Assembly (NCBI GenBank): GCA_008360955.1
Contig: LUCM01006285.1
Span: 89,718-153,717, forward strand
DNA: 64,000 nucleotides
DNA from: Fasciolopsis buskii
Lineage: Eukaryota; Platyhelminthes; Trematoda; Plagiorchiida; Fasciolidae
Direction of reading: 5' to 3'
Position numbers and translations under genes: made by a program. Each line of letters opens with the position of its first letter. The first letter of the stretch is position 1. The notes beneath the pieces are model-generated. The model saw only the letters and a list, made by a program, of their open reading frames with translations. It made no database searches and was not told where the DNA came from. This document shows positions 12,976-25,184 of this stretch, piece after piece.

Positions 12976-13123
12976 TAGTCCTGAATACACGCGCGCCCTG
13001 TTACTATCTCTAGATAAGCAACTGGCGAATCAACTGAAACGGTCGACAAGCAGTATTTGAATGAACAAAACTAATAATAACAGAAAACGAAGGAACCAGT
13101 CCGATTTGAGTTTGGCAACTCAC

Positions 13124-13180
13124 TTGTTCTTCCTCTTCGCGCATGCTTAGTCGTCGATTGATGATCATCGATTCGGCTTT
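13124..13180 (-). CDS. 57-bp phase-0 exon, start of charged helical region
   Basis: The acceptor is TTTTGATACAG and the donor is CAA/GTGAGT. The nineteen codons read KAESMIINRRLSMREEEEQ and are phase 0 at both ends. From here on the predicted protein is dominated by Glu, Arg and Lys with spaced Met/Leu/Ile, typical of a long single helix or coiled coil. RRLSM resembles a basophilic kinase site (inference). The next downstream intron is 4.9 kb and contains SINE and LINE debris. Confidence 0.62.
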
Positions 13181-14971
13181 CTGTATCAAAATAAAAATCA
13201 GATAGGAATGAGGGGAAGCGGTAAGTCATTTATCGATCATGCTGGTAATTGTGTCCACTGAAACCAATTCGAAGTAGCACACATCGTACAGTTTGTTATT
13301 CGATACGGTGAACAAGTGAACAGAGGGAGGTTGTTGTGTTTAGTCAAACGAGATGGAGAACGGTAACACTCGGGCGAAGATGGTTTCAGTTGTCAAAATC
13401 AGTGAATATCTAACAAATTAATAATGATAATATTAATAACAAAATATGAATATTGACGACTTCGTAAGATCTTAGTTTGTCCCTGACTTGATCACGTTGG
13501 ACGGAACGAATGAACGATAGCAGTTGTGACTAACATGTTTGGTAGAATAGTACACATGTCCACAACAAATCAGTCTCTTTGCCGCCTGAATAGCTGCCTC
13601 GATTGCCGTTTTGCTTCCATCTCATAGCATAGATCAGCAAATTTGACGTAAGTCGGGAGTAGGACAAAGGTTTGCCGACTCGAACTGTTCTGCTCTCATT
13701 ATCCAACCCGAGAATACTGCTATCTAGTTACAGTGCCTGTTTCGTAGGCCTACTTGCTGACCATTGCCTGGTTTTCCGATTTTCGTCTGACACCACGCAA
13801 ATTTTCCCACGGTACTCAATGTCCTCACCGCCGGGAACTGTGCATAAAAGGTTAGGAGGACTGGATTCTGTTTTTTTGGTGCTCCTTAGTGGCTCGGTGG
13901 TGTATAGCATTCATGGTGCACATATACGCTGCTGGGAGACTGAGAACCTCTCGGAAGTTAGGCAAACTTCGAATTCGGATGAAAATATTGGACTGTGAAT
14001 TCACGAGGTGAAGTTGTTGTTGTTGTTGCTGTTATTGTTTCAAAAAGAGGCACTGCGACCGATTCGGCTCGCATGCGGCATACGTCATAACGACAAGTGA
14101 AGGCAAAGGAAGTTGTTTAGTCACGTGGATATGTAACCGGAGTGCCTGATTTCATGTGAAATCACTACTTAGTCATTACTTGATTCCGCTGCCAAGTTAG
14201 GTTTGGCGCATGTGAGTTGAGTCATTTTCTGAAATCGAACTTAAAGTTGGCTAATTTCACCTTACGGTAACTCATGTCAAAATAGTTTTTCCGAATACAT
14301 TCGCGAGAGGGCACAATTTCCCCCTTGTTCATGGTTAGTGTTTCTGTGCTGTCAGCCGCCTCACAGTACCGTGGATGTAGTTGTAAGAAAATCTAGACAG
14401 GTTCTTGATAGGCAACAAGTTCGTACAGAACTACCCGAAAGCTAAGACTTCATGTATCAAGCATCAAGCACTGACAATATCCAACAGGCCAAAGGGAACC
14501 CTGTACTGGGATCATGATGTCACGTGCTTTGGAGGGGACACGGAGGAGAGTTTACACAGCAGATGGAGAAATTTGCGCCTTTCATGACAAATTCACTCGC
14601 CAGCATTCAATGGCTATTCATTTCCACGGAGCAGGAAGGGTCTCTAATGAAGGAGAACCGACACGGTTTTCACCGCAGACATTTGGTTTTCCAATGATAT
14701 CTACCTGAGTAAATCATCTACCTTGCTATTGTACCCGGGTGAAAGAATGCTGATAGGTTTGTACATGTGGACATAGTTACCAATGTGTTCCGTTCAGTTC
14801 ACGTCACCCACATTTTAGCGCTCGATTACAAACCAATCGATAAAACGAATACGACCATACAGTGTGCTTATTAGGCCATTAGGCCAGCAGACGTGACAGT
14901 GCGTAAACAACGATTGTCAAACGTATCCAGTCGAAGAGCTCCGTCCTCAGTTCGATCGACAGTTCACTCAC

Positions 14972-14995
14972 GTTCAGCGGCCGGAAGGGGAAACC
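14972..14995 (-). CDS. 24-bp phase-0 micro-exon of the same gene
   Basis: The acceptor is TTTTGCAG after a T-rich tract and the donor is AAC/GTGAGT. The eight codons read GFPFRPLN. It begins and ends on codon boundaries, so it could be included or skipped without changing frame. The introns on both sides are about 1.7-1.8 kb. A 24-bp exon could arise by chance; the support is the good splice sites and the matching phase of its neighbours. Confidence 0.5.
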
Positions 14996-15371
14996 CTGCA
15001 AAATTACATTTTTACTCTCCATTCATTACAAAAAATGTATGTATCTTTTAATTTGTGTTTATTTTGGTTTTGCGAAATATTGATGGTTTATTTCATTGTT
15101 GATAATCAATATGTGCACGAATTCAAATTCACGCGCATGTGATTCGAATCGTGAAGACTGTTTATTTATGTGTTTGCACATTCTAGATTCGTGTCCAAAA
15201 TGGTATTACAGATTTCCTGAAAAGTAATGATCTGATGCTCATGAATGGTTTCGTTGTCATCAGAAAAACCTTTCACCGCTGCTTGTTATTTTTATGCTGC
15301 GCTACAATTCGTCTATCTCTTCGATCACTAACTAATCCTAATTTCTTTAATAATGGTACATTCGCGTACAA

Positions 15372-15470
15372 CATTTTCATGCAAATGGTCTCGGCTAATA
15401 GAGGACTGCCAGGCGAGAAATTTAACTAGCCATGGGAGAATTCGAACTTACAATGTTGATGTAGAAATGT
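15372..15470 (-). repeat. SINE1 relic, minus strand
   Basis: The weak but ordered matches CGGCTAATAGAGGACTGCCA and TAACTAGCCATGGGAGAATT followed by CGAACTTAC follow the same order as the other minus-strand copies. It lies in an intron of the minus-strand gene. Confidence 0.45.
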
Positions 15471-16714
15471 CACGAGGTTGTTTACGTGAAGAGAGCTACT
15501 GAATGCTCCTCCATTCGGTTGTGCAATCACTCATCAACAAGTAAAGCTGCATGTTACGTAAAGCGTTCCTGGATGGTAGGTGGAGAGGAGTTTACCTAGT
15601 CGCCAGTGCGTCGTGAACGGTACGGCCTCAGATTTACTTGGTGACTCTATAGTATGCAAAAAGACCGCAATGTATTCGCACAGGTTGTGGATGTCCTCTT
15701 GACGACTGGTTAAAACTGGAAACCTGCACAACGGGTGAGTTTCGTCTGCGCGCTCCGATCACGTCACGTGATTCCGGCGCTCGGCTGTCCAGGATGACCT
15801 TCTGCTAGAAATCCAAATATCCAAGACGTGTAAATTTCGGGGTGACTCCCACAACCCTTAACCGAAAGTTGCGGGACTCTAGTGCGTTGTGAGTGGTTTG
15901 TTCTTCTCATGGGGTCTCGAAAAAGCCTGATGCTCCTGTTGGGACAAGGCGATCATGAAGTGTCATCAAAGATCGAATTTGCGACTGCCGTCTCTGAGAG
16001 GAATCGTCAGGACTCCGTAACCGACCCTCGGTTTAACTAATCTATGAGTATACTCTGGAGGCAGAAGAGATCTCGTGTCAGCACCAATAAAAAAATTCCG
16101 TTCAAGTTTTCAATTTTCGCTCCGCATTTTTCGCGAAAACTCCGTGTGGAGCTCAGAGGAATCGTCCTCGGAATTTGCATGTTTTCAAGCAGATCATCCT
16201 TTGTCTAATGTTTTGTTTCATGCTTTCATAAAGCGCTGGTTTAGTGGTGAACGAAACTAGAAAAGCATAAAGAGAATGAAAGATTTCTGTTTCCAATCGA
16301 GAAGACCATCGTACGGCATTGGGAAGAGATATGCAAACCCTAACCAGCGAGCTGTCGGTCTCGTGCACGACTGTTGAAGACATCGGGTGACACGGCCAGG
16401 TATCCCAGTTAGTAGTGTTCTCTTAATGAAAATTTCTCCTCGTTGATCCAACTCTTTCAGTTGGTCACTCGGTCGTTGTTCTTTCGCACTCCTTTGTTCA
16501 TTTCTGTTTTTTTTGAAACGTGACATGATGAACAAAAAGGAAACTAGAGCACATCGGTGCCATTTTAATGCGTGTACATGGGAAAACTAGAATTATTTGC
16601 CGGAAATACTGACGAACAGAAAAGTGCTTGGGTAGATATTTCTATCATTCCGTTGTGTGAAAATCAATTGCAATGATGAACATTTGGACTACACGCAATA
16701 CGAGAATGACTTAC

Positions 16715-16754
16715 GTTTTGCGGTTGACTTAGATACACATCCAAAGAGGACATT
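16715..16754 (-). CDS. 40-bp micro-exon of the same gene
   Basis: The acceptor is CTTTCTATTTTTTCAG and the donor is AAC/GTAAGT, both strong. The first base completes an Arg codon with the CG left by the exon at 18473, then the frame reads MSSLDVYLSQPQN and ends on a codon boundary. A phase shift of exactly the needed size across a 1.7-kb intron is the main support that this is a real exon. The peptide has no motif that I recognise. Confidence 0.55.
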
Positions 16755-16994
16755 CTGAAAAAATAGAAAGATGATAAGTGTGAAACGTAGTTGTGACAAC
16801 AAGGGCATAAGTGCCATTGGTCTATTGGAATCGGATTTGTGTTGATTACAAAAAACAAATTCATATTGTCCCAGAATTTGTTACAAACCTTGTCACTATC
16901 TTTTAACTTCACGCCCCCTTATTTCTTTGAGAGATTAAAAAACCTACTGTGAGCTTGTATTCCTGCACACTGAACGTTAACTTTCTCAAGTTTG

Positions 16995-17032
16995 CGATCG
17001 ATCGATCGATCGATCGATCGATCGGTCGGTCG
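16995..17032. repeat. (GATC)n tetranucleotide repeat
   Basis: Seven GATC units followed by GGTC variants. It is self-complementary and lies in an intron of the minus-strand gene. Confidence 0.95.
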
Positions 17033-18472
17033 AGGCTACGATCTGGCGTATGGTCACGTGCTTGTCCATCAGCGAAACAATGGAGACGAGACAAATATCA
17101 GATTTCAAATCTCCGGCCCCCGGGAAAATGCAGTATGGAGATATCGATCCACGTTCTATACTGTGACCCGGACGTCTTTTGTTAAGTTTCGCCGTGGGTA
17201 CCAGAAAATAATGCCATTTCATGCTACAATTCCCATAGTAGAGATTGTGGGTTGACATGAATCGACCACATGGCTAGTGCTGCAAAACTAATGACGTATA
17301 ATTCAAATTGTGGCTTTTGGCCTCCAACCTATAGAAAATGGTGCAGTTCAGTAGCATGATGTAAACATTTGTCCTCCCAGTCTTTTGTCTGACTGTGTCA
17401 TTTCGTCATTTTCGGTTTTTGCCAATTCCCTTTTTGTAATATTGATTTGTTCTGTTGTAGAACCATATGGTGCGTCAGTTTCTGTCCAGATTTCCTTCCT
17501 GAAAACATCGAACAATCATGCTTGTTCATACACACAAAAGCATTTCCAAAGCAATTAACAGTGGGCTCAAGAGTATGTGAGATTTTGAAGTTGCTAGCAG
17601 CTAATCGTGTTTATGTTCGCCAAACTTGCTACCACATTAGTGCTGAAAAGGTGACCGCGTGAAATATCGCATTGTGATCCCGAACTACACAACCTCGAAT
17701 TTCAGTTTCTGTCTTAGAATATATTAGTCCGGCAAAATGAGTCGTTCTGCCCAAGAAAAATCTTACCGTCCTTTCTAACTGGTTGGGAAAAGAACCAAGG
17801 GATACTGAAGGATATTCTTTGAATGAATCAATCGATAGACAGTTTAAGTGGGATCATGTACCGTAGCTTTGATAATCAGCAAGCTATCTAACTAGCGAAG
17901 GAAAAATCTAAGACACACAGTATACGAAGAGACTATGGTTGCTTAAGTTCGGTCACTGAGGATATCAACAGGACTGGTGTTGAGGCTTTTGTTATCTGAA
18001 CGCTAAATATAGCAATCAGCAGTTTGTGAAATGGTGCATCGCTCTTACACTAAGACGGTACACCTATCAGGGATTGTGAGAGGGGTTTGGTCGATTAATC
18101 ACTAAAAGTAACCTACGTTTGTTGACGCACGTTCACCATGCTGTTGGTGTAGTAGCATTATACCAGAATCCAGCCAAAGGCGTTGGTCGATAATCTCGTT
18201 GACGGCGACTGTGAATCAATGACTGACTGAATCTAAAGAGACTATTAGAAGATCTCAGTGGTTTACTAGTTTCCGAAGCACACTTGCAAATGCTTGACCC
18301 TAAGGCTGTGTAAAGAACCCATTCTAGAAAAGAACTTGTACGTGATTAGAAAGTCATCTGCTTAGACAAATCACAGGCTGTTACTGCATGGTGTAATCCC
18401 AAGGCGTGCGTATCAAAGATGACGGTGCAACCGACAGGAAAAGCTAGGATTTTTTAGAATACCACTACTCAC

Positions 18473-18735
18473 CGTCTTTGTTCAGTCTCAGCTCCGCCGG
18501 ACAAATATCGACGAGCTGCGGCTTCCTCCTCCGCGGTCATCACATCCTCGGCATCGCTGTCACTCTCGGACTCCTCGCTCTCATCCGAGGACACACCAAT
18601 CGCGGGCATGTTGATCAGCGGTTTAGGTTTGACTTTGGGCGTCGCGTTCTCTTCCTCGTCCGAGTCGACTTGAATGTTAGGCACTGGCATTTTTACCGGG
18701 AGTAACTGTACAACGAGTTGTTCGGCTGTTGGAAT
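18473..18735 (-). CDS. Acidic Ser/Glu-rich exon of an unidentified multi-exon gene
   Basis: This is the largest exon of the minus-strand gene: 87 codons plus two bases. The acceptor is a T-rich tract ending in CCAG and the donor is CG/GTGAGT. It opens with IPTAEQLVVQLLPVKMPVPN, then runs through DSDEEE, a Lys/Pro stretch (KVKPKPLINMP), a dense acidic-serine block (SSDESEESESDSDAEDV) and EEEAAARRYLSGGAETEQRR. The two left-over bases (CG) join the first base of the next exon (16754) to make Arg, so phase agrees. The acidic serine runs look like casein kinase 2-type sites; this is an inference. A second AG nine bases further in (exon start 18725) is an alternative acceptor and would fit the candidate exon at 21766-21724. 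I do not recognise the family; the composition suggests a cytoplasmic or nuclear phospho-scaffold protein. Confidence 0.62.
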
Positions 18736-21723
18736 CTGGAACCGAGTGTTTAAAATTAAAAAAAAGTTTCACATAATCATTTAAATTACACCAAAGGTTG
18801 TGTTTATTCCCACAGCGACAACCCAATTTCGAAAGTCAGAACAGCATGATGGTGCACTGTTTTTGGTCGAGGATAATGTGCCTATTTGGCGGGGGGGGGG
18901 GTTGTAACGATAACTGCATGCTCTTTATTCAAATTGTCATCGGCGTTCCCATGAAAAGTGTACTAATCGCTCAGTCACAATGAAAAAAACCAAAAAGACG
19001 GTAGAAACAAGTAGGTGAGATCAACTAAATGACACGTGGACCATATGGGAAACGGTCTGTGGCCGTGCGGAATTGGTGACGCTTATGTACCATGCAGTGT
19101 CCAGTGAACGCGCATGTATGAAAATTCATTTGCTGACGTTATTATTCCCCATTTTTTTGTTATCCGATTCGTGTTAGTCCATATTCCAGCACGGACCTAC
19201 TTCTTCATACTCGTTAGTGGAACCCCATTGGCACATCAGTTTGTTTCATCGTATCAATGTGATACTAGTGCACGCGTCCTGTCTGGTCCACGCATCATGG
19301 CGGATCCGTTCAATTTGAACGTTTGGTCTCCTCGTTCCTCTCCCCACCCCCCTCGTTCGATAACTGTTGTGGCATGTACTTTTAATTTGTCGCATCAGTG
19401 GTGCTACATTTTGTTCCGGATTCGTTTTCTTTTGGTTCTGACGCGATCCGCGCTTTGGTCTGTGCGTCACTTCAAATAGCTCCGAGGCGAACGGCAGATG
19501 TAGTATGGCTAGCCTTGGGTGTACCATAAACCGGGGTAGCCTAGACGCTGTGATGCTTGCCTAATAACCGTTTGTCCTACATTCGTGTTCCAGTTGTTGT
19601 GCAAAGGTCATTTACTGCTCATAAGTCCCAACATCCTTGGAGAAGCAGATGCTCGCCGTGGAAGGAATTTTGTGTCCAAACCTCTCGCGAGAAGACACGC
19701 ATGAACGGTACAATGCGATGGTTTCGGTGATAAATCCAGAGCGATTTCGTACAACAGGGAAAAACAAGCATTAAAAATTCCCGGTATCGTCCTTTAGTCG
19801 TTCACGAAAGTAGCAGGACTCAAATACGGGATCACGATTGACGAAAATCGATGATTGCTGTCTGACCGCCGTGGGAAAAAATGCAGCCGGCCTCCAGTAC
19901 GTGGAAAGACCACTTTCGAGTTTGCTCCGTGGTATTTCAGATAGTGCGAATTTTTTGAAATGAACAAGTAGACAGACAGGGCGAGAGAGAGAGAGAGGGA
20001 GACGATCTCTTCTACAATAGTAACCAACACTGTTCACAATTTATTGCCACAGCTCAATTTAAAATTCAATTAAAAGAGAACTATTTTTCAACGGCTTTCA
20101 AATTCAAACGCATTCAATAATTTTGTTACCATCTTCCACCTGACCTCCTCACAATCATTTAGCAATCAATACAATCTACCACGTATGTTGCGAAAACTAT
20201 TTCATTCGAACAAACGTGTTTGTTCATTCATACGGGAGGAATAAACCGTCCGTAAAATTGTATTCGAGTGTACCGATAGCGAAAAACACATGCCTATTTC
20301 ACCCCGTCAATTACAGCATCCGTTTTCAAAAAAATCCCATTTTTAATCGCGATTGTCCCAAAGGTGGCTGGCTGGTCAAGCAGATACTTGCTCCGATTTC
20401 AAGTAGCCCCTGATCGATACAAACACTGTCGTCTTGACAAACCGGCAAGTAGCCAAGTCACAACTGATCTGAATGGACAGGCTTGTCTCGGTGTGCACTT
20501 TGCAAAATCCGTTCTAAACATTTCCTCTGATGCACGAGCTGTTTTTGGGACAATCAGCAGACTAAGGTTTCATTTCCTATTTGTTCAACAACAAAGACCA
20601 CCAAACAATAACAACAAACAGCACTGACCACAACACCAACGAGAACAATCACATACACTACAGAAAAAACGAAAAAAGGTGGTTTGAAACTGACATCGTT
20701 CCAAACCATAATCTAGCATCTTGTCATCGTGCTCGTTCACTTCAGTTAACCCCAACTGGAAAGCTAAAAGAGATCGCCCGTTTTGGGGGTATTTTGCTTT
20801 CGTGATTACAATCGCAGTGAACCAAATCGACAGCGAACCCCGTGGTATCTCACGCGATCCGAGGGAGATGCAGAAGTTGCTTGGCCCACGAAATCCCGCT
20901 GACCGCGGACACCTGAGGCGGGTACACTTCACAGCTGATCGGCCTTTGGCTGATTAGTTGTCTGCATGTGTCTCACACTGGTGGCGATTAGATTCTGGAG
21001 CCGTTTGCTTGCTTCTGATTCAGCCAAATTGGGAGTACAAAGTATCTCGGTCATTCTAATCGATCTGTCCAGAAAAACGTTTGCACATGGGAATTCATCT
21101 GTACAGACTGACCAGGAAAGTTGTGCGCAGCTGAATCTCGCTAGTTTAAGTCTGCATGGGGAAACGCACTGGTGGAAGAGAAACGAGGCACGAGGCACGT
21201 GTCACTTCGTGATCCTGGCTCGTGATTACTCTAGACACAGAAATCAAAAATCGTAATTTAGCGGAATTTCAGGATACCGTTGCCAGGTGTTCCCTGGTAT
21301 CTTGAAGCAGTTGTGGAAGGGTCATAAAAAGGGTCAAACCCAAGGCCTCAGTTGAGAACAATTTTTCTAATTTCAACACGACCGAGCCTAGACAATGCGG
21401 GACAATTCGAAGTTAGACCCGCGCAACCAAAAAGAGTCGCCTAACTTTGGTCTGAAGACACGGGCGCGATTTGACCGCCGGTGTTCATTTACAAAGTCCA
21501 TTTTCACTACTATTGTCTGATAGGCACTAATCAACGAAAATATTCATATAGCATTTCTATTCATTCCGAGTTTTGCATCCGGGGTCAACTGCATTTGACA
21601 GTACGAATGTGGGACCTCATCTCGAGGTTATGTTTGATGCCGAGTAATGCGAACGCGCTATGTTTTGCAATCCAGTCATCAATAACACGTTGCCGAGGCA
21701 ACTAATCTAAATTCTGTACTTAC
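18736..21723 (-). other. Putative intron upstream of the acidic exon
   Basis: It has a G run at 18891-18901 and a short GA repeat at 19982-19998. I see no recognisable element or gene. It is an intron only if the candidate exon at 21724-21766 is real. Confidence 0.3.
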
Positions 21724-21766
21724 ACTGGGTTTTCAAGAAGAAATATTTTATGGCCTTTTTGGTTCG
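21724..21766 (-). CDS. Candidate upstream 43-bp exon of the same gene
   Basis: The splice sites are excellent: acceptor CCTTGGTTCCTCCACAG and donor AGT/GTAAGTA. Read from its first base it gives RTKKAIKYFFLKTQ plus one base. It can only join the exon at 18473 if that exon starts at its second AG (18725), giving a Ser codon across the junction; the first AG (18735) would not fit the phase. The alternatives are an unseen exon between the two or a chance splice-site pair. Confidence 0.42.
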
Positions 21767-21955
21767 CTGTGGAGGAACCAAGGTAACGACTTATACTGGG
21801 TCGTTCAAATGACCTTGAGTTCAACTGTCGCGTCGACCGGAGTCACGTGCTATCCAACTCGGAAAGCTTTAATTTGACAACCAAGGTTGTACGTATTCAA
21901 GTAGTCACCACTGAATGTATGAGCGGATAGAAACCACGGTCAATTTTGTGCTCAC

Positions 21956-21976
21956 CATTGAGGTTGGAACACAAAA
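21956..21976 (-). CDS. Candidate 21-bp phase-0 micro-exon
   Basis: The acceptor is CTCTCTTCCGATTTCCTAG and the donor is ATG/GTGAGC. The seven codons read FCVPTSM. It is phase 0 at both ends and would precede the candidate exon at 21724-21766. The pyrimidine tract is good, but exons this short are easy to find by chance. Confidence 0.3.
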
Positions 21977-23896
21977 CTAGGAAATCGGAAGAGAGTGTAA
22001 ATTAGAGGGCAACATATTTACTCAACATGCTTCGAGGATACTTGAAATAAGTCTATCGGAATTCTACTCAAAGGATTGGCTTATTGGATCCCATTTCCGA
22101 ACACGAACAGTTGGTAGACATGGGAAAGCACTTCGAACGCTAGTGTACATAAGGCCAAATGGTGAACCTACGATTGGCCGGAAGATGGAAGTGACTGCGA
22201 GTTTGTCCATTTGTGTATTTGAAATATGTCACAGCGTTCAGTCGAAGTACCCCTGGTACTTAATTGGACTGAGTCAAACATTGTGCAATTCTCTGTGCGA
22301 AACAGCCAGCGAAATCCATCAGAATAAAAAGACACTTGTACTGGAGTGTCAGCAGAATTCGCACCCTTACGCAATGATCTAACATAATTTGTCTGACACA
22401 CGATTGGGCGCCGATCCCACCGCATAGGGTATCAAAAGTGGATGTGGTAAGCCTGAGCCTCGGCGGTCACATTTGCCGCAAGCGCAGGAATAGTCTGGTC
22501 GAAATGGTTTAACTCGGTTCTCCTGTCACTCACACTTCTACTCCTTTTACTGGTACCCGGACAAAGAGCATTCGTTTAAGAAGGAGGTGCAGCCAGTCGG
22601 AAGCGGTCACTTGGACGAGTTGACCGGTTGCGGAAGGAATCCGACCGGTTGCCCTCAGAGTGGGCCGTTGCAAAGTGCACAGAGTGACTACAACGACGAG
22701 AAGAACACAGGGATTTCGATTGGTTTTTCAATGTCATAAATTTGTTTCGTTATTTTGGAGTAGAAATGATGTGCATAGATTGCTGTCGTACTATTTGTGT
22801 ACGAAAGACATGCGTACATTCACCACTGATGGTCGAATCAGTCCGGTATCAATAAATGGAGCCCGAACTGTCTGTTGTATGCCGGTTATCCGCAGGATAT
22901 GTTCACAAATTGCCAAAGGTTTCGAGCTCATTAGCCCCAAAGTTGGCCGACTACAGGAAAGCGATTGAAGACGGATGCTAGACACTGTTTTTGAGGAACA
23001 AGGAGTCATTACTCGTTTTCTTCCCCGACCCGATTTGTATCAAAATTAGACAGCCTGAACGAGGCTCGGCATAATAAACCTGGCATACAATTAGGTCGAA
23101 ATTCCTAGAGAAAAAAAAACCATTGAGCAATTGATAGGGGCAAACAAATCATGTCTGATTGTTGGTAAGTCACGGCTAGCCCAATCGGGATTCACACGGC
23201 TAGGGGGGGGGTGCGCTAGACTGTCAACGAATGCCATCGATGAGCTTACGCAAATCTATCTACCGTGCGCCGACAGCCTGTTAGCTGTCATCAGTTGTCG
23301 GTGCATATTGAACGACTGACCTGATTGTACCACGAATCAGTCGGTTCTGTCTAGCGCTGGACTGTCATCAGAAATCTTCTAGTGCTCGGTGATGCTGTGT
23401 CGGTGACACATTCTACCGGTCGTCTATGGAAATCCCATGTGGTCTTCCGTGTAGACAAGAGCAGATTTGATTGGCATTCCCTAGCCTGTGTTTACCGTCT
23501 AGTCACATCGATGTGGTTATAAGACAGGCAAATGAAAAAGAATTGGGACGCTTTTGGACAATGCATTTGATAAACGGGTCCATCATGTGTGAATGGTATG
23601 GCCTACTGGAGGGAATTTTGTAAGTCAGTAGACAAAGTGACAGAAACTGAAACCGATTAAACAATCTATTACTATTAAACGCTGGTCAGATGTTGCTAAT
23701 TGAAGTCACATGATGTACTGGAACAACGAGTCATATGCAAGCTGAATTAAACTGATGTCCGAATGAGAAAGCATACTAACGGTGAACACAATCACTGGCC
23801 GCCCGTGTCCAGTCCTAGTGCGGTTCTCGCGTGCAAACTCAACTCCGAAGTGTAAACGTACAAAGATGACCAAACAGACGAGTACCGAGTACTTAC

Positions 23897-23962
23897 ATGT
23901 ACTTGGTGAACCGTAATGACAGCGAAACCGGCCACGTGCTCCTGGGACAATCTTATGCCGTC
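23897..23962 (-). CDS. Candidate 66-bp exon, probably derived from a dispersed repeat
   Basis: The acceptor is a (TG)n tract ending in GCAG and the donor is CAT/GTAAGT. The 22 codons are open and phase 0, containing DGIRLSQEHVAGFAVITVHQ. The same stretch aligns with a dispersed repeat seen at 46.0, 48.7, 49.8 and 50.1 kb (shared core around CCGGTTTCGC and a shared CGGTACTC further on). So this is either an exonised repeat copy or a repeat copy with chance splice sites. Whether it belongs to the minus-strand gene is unknown. Confidence 0.28.

Positions 23963-23965
<3 letters not shown>

Positions 23966-23993
<28 letters not shown>
23966..23993. repeat. (CA)n microsatellite
   Basis: Fourteen CA units. 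On the minus strand it is the (TG)n tract directly in front of the candidate acceptor at 23963. Confidence 0.95.
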
Positions 23994-23997
<4 letters not shown>

Positions 23998-25147
23998 TGC
24001 TCACAGTGAAAGTCTAGTCTCTGTTCCTACCCAGTCAACTCTCATCTATCAATGACGTACGGAATATGTCAGGTTTTGTATTTATGCTCGGGTCCAGATA
24101 GAGACTCAAACTGTCGATCAATTACCGAGCCCAGGTAGAATCAATGATGAGTATTTCGGTCAAATTGGAAAAAAAGGTTTCACTGAGCCTGCCCGAATTA
24201 ACCGGTGTAACCGACAGATCCACGTAACGTATGAACAGGGCCAAGTAATTGTAAAAAGCAAGTGGCCGAAAAAGTCAAAAAATGAAACGAATTCAGGAAA
24301 GTAACCAGACATTAGACACAGGTCGCAACAAACTCTATCACATAAACGCGGACGAAATTTTGCATTCATACGATTTCTGAAGTGCTACTGAATTTTTATC
24401 AGGTTAGCTAGTTAGAATCATCTCAGTAACCTGTTCTCTAACACAGCAAGACAAAACAAGCAAGTGTTATCAGACAATAACAAAAAAAGGGGTTTGTTTA
24501 CAGAAAGCTTTCACTAATCGGTGAAGGGCTGCAATTTATTGTCCTCTCCAGTAGACAAGTCAATTTGAGACTGATCTGTTAAATTGTAGACTGTAACTAT
24601 CGGTTTCCACTCGTGAACCTTAGCATCTCACCCACGTTGGACTTTTGCACTGGGTAGGGCACTCGCGTTGTTGGGAGGGCACGTGATGAACCTTGGGACT
24701 AACCACGTTGAAATGCGCATCTCCGTGTTCCATAAATTTATCAGTTCATAACATTCACTCCACTAGGGCTTCGATGGTCACGGTTAGAGGCCCCAAACTA
24801 GGAATAATATGCATCATATCCCTTTAAAATTGGCTCATTCTCTAGCAATTTGTACCACTGTACAATGTGGGGTTCGCCTCGGTGATTTAAAAAAAATCTG
24901 AACAGCAATGATCATGAGAGTCAACGTCCGTTGTACGAAAAGTTTTCGGGTTTTCAATTGGCCAGAATCACAGAATTTCAACATGGTTTTTGATTCGACC
25001 CACGACCGGTCAACTCCATCATTTGGGAACCCCCTATCGGTATCAATCTCCTTCCTCAATACGACAAGTATTCTCGTTTTATTAATAACTGAAGTGAACT
25101 GGCAAAAGATAATTATCCTGGTCGTGTCCGCTGACCTGACCAAGGTT

Positions 25148-25149
<2 letters not shown>

Positions 25150-25183
<34 letters not shown>
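25150..25183. repeat. (GT)n microsatellite
   Basis: About seventeen GT units without interruption. Confidence 0.95.

Positions 25184-25184
<1 letters not shown>

Larger units (their letters stand above)
8182..13123 (-). other. Intron of 4.9 kb
   Basis: It holds the TA array at 8320, the tRNA-like element at 8611, the SINE1 copy at 10903, the GT repeat at 11511 and the LINE relic at 12650. A minus-strand frame at 12194-11900 (ELLHELPDTVCIRAQ) is open and phase compatible but has no clear donor. Confidence 0.5.
13181..18472 (-). other. Three introns of about 1.7-1.8 kb
   Basis: The introns 13181-14971, 14996-16714 and 16755-18472 are nearly equal in length (1791, 1719 and 1718 bp). They contain the SINE1 relic at 15372 and the GATC array at 16995. 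Nothing else is recognisable. Confidence 0.5.

Noticed and set aside
20355..20420. SINE1-like A-box region (GGCTGGTCAAGCAG)
   Set aside because: There is no B box or body after it.
24632..24649. 18-bp minus-strand micro-exon candidate (CKSPTW)
   Set aside because: It is too short to distinguish from chance AG/GT pairs.
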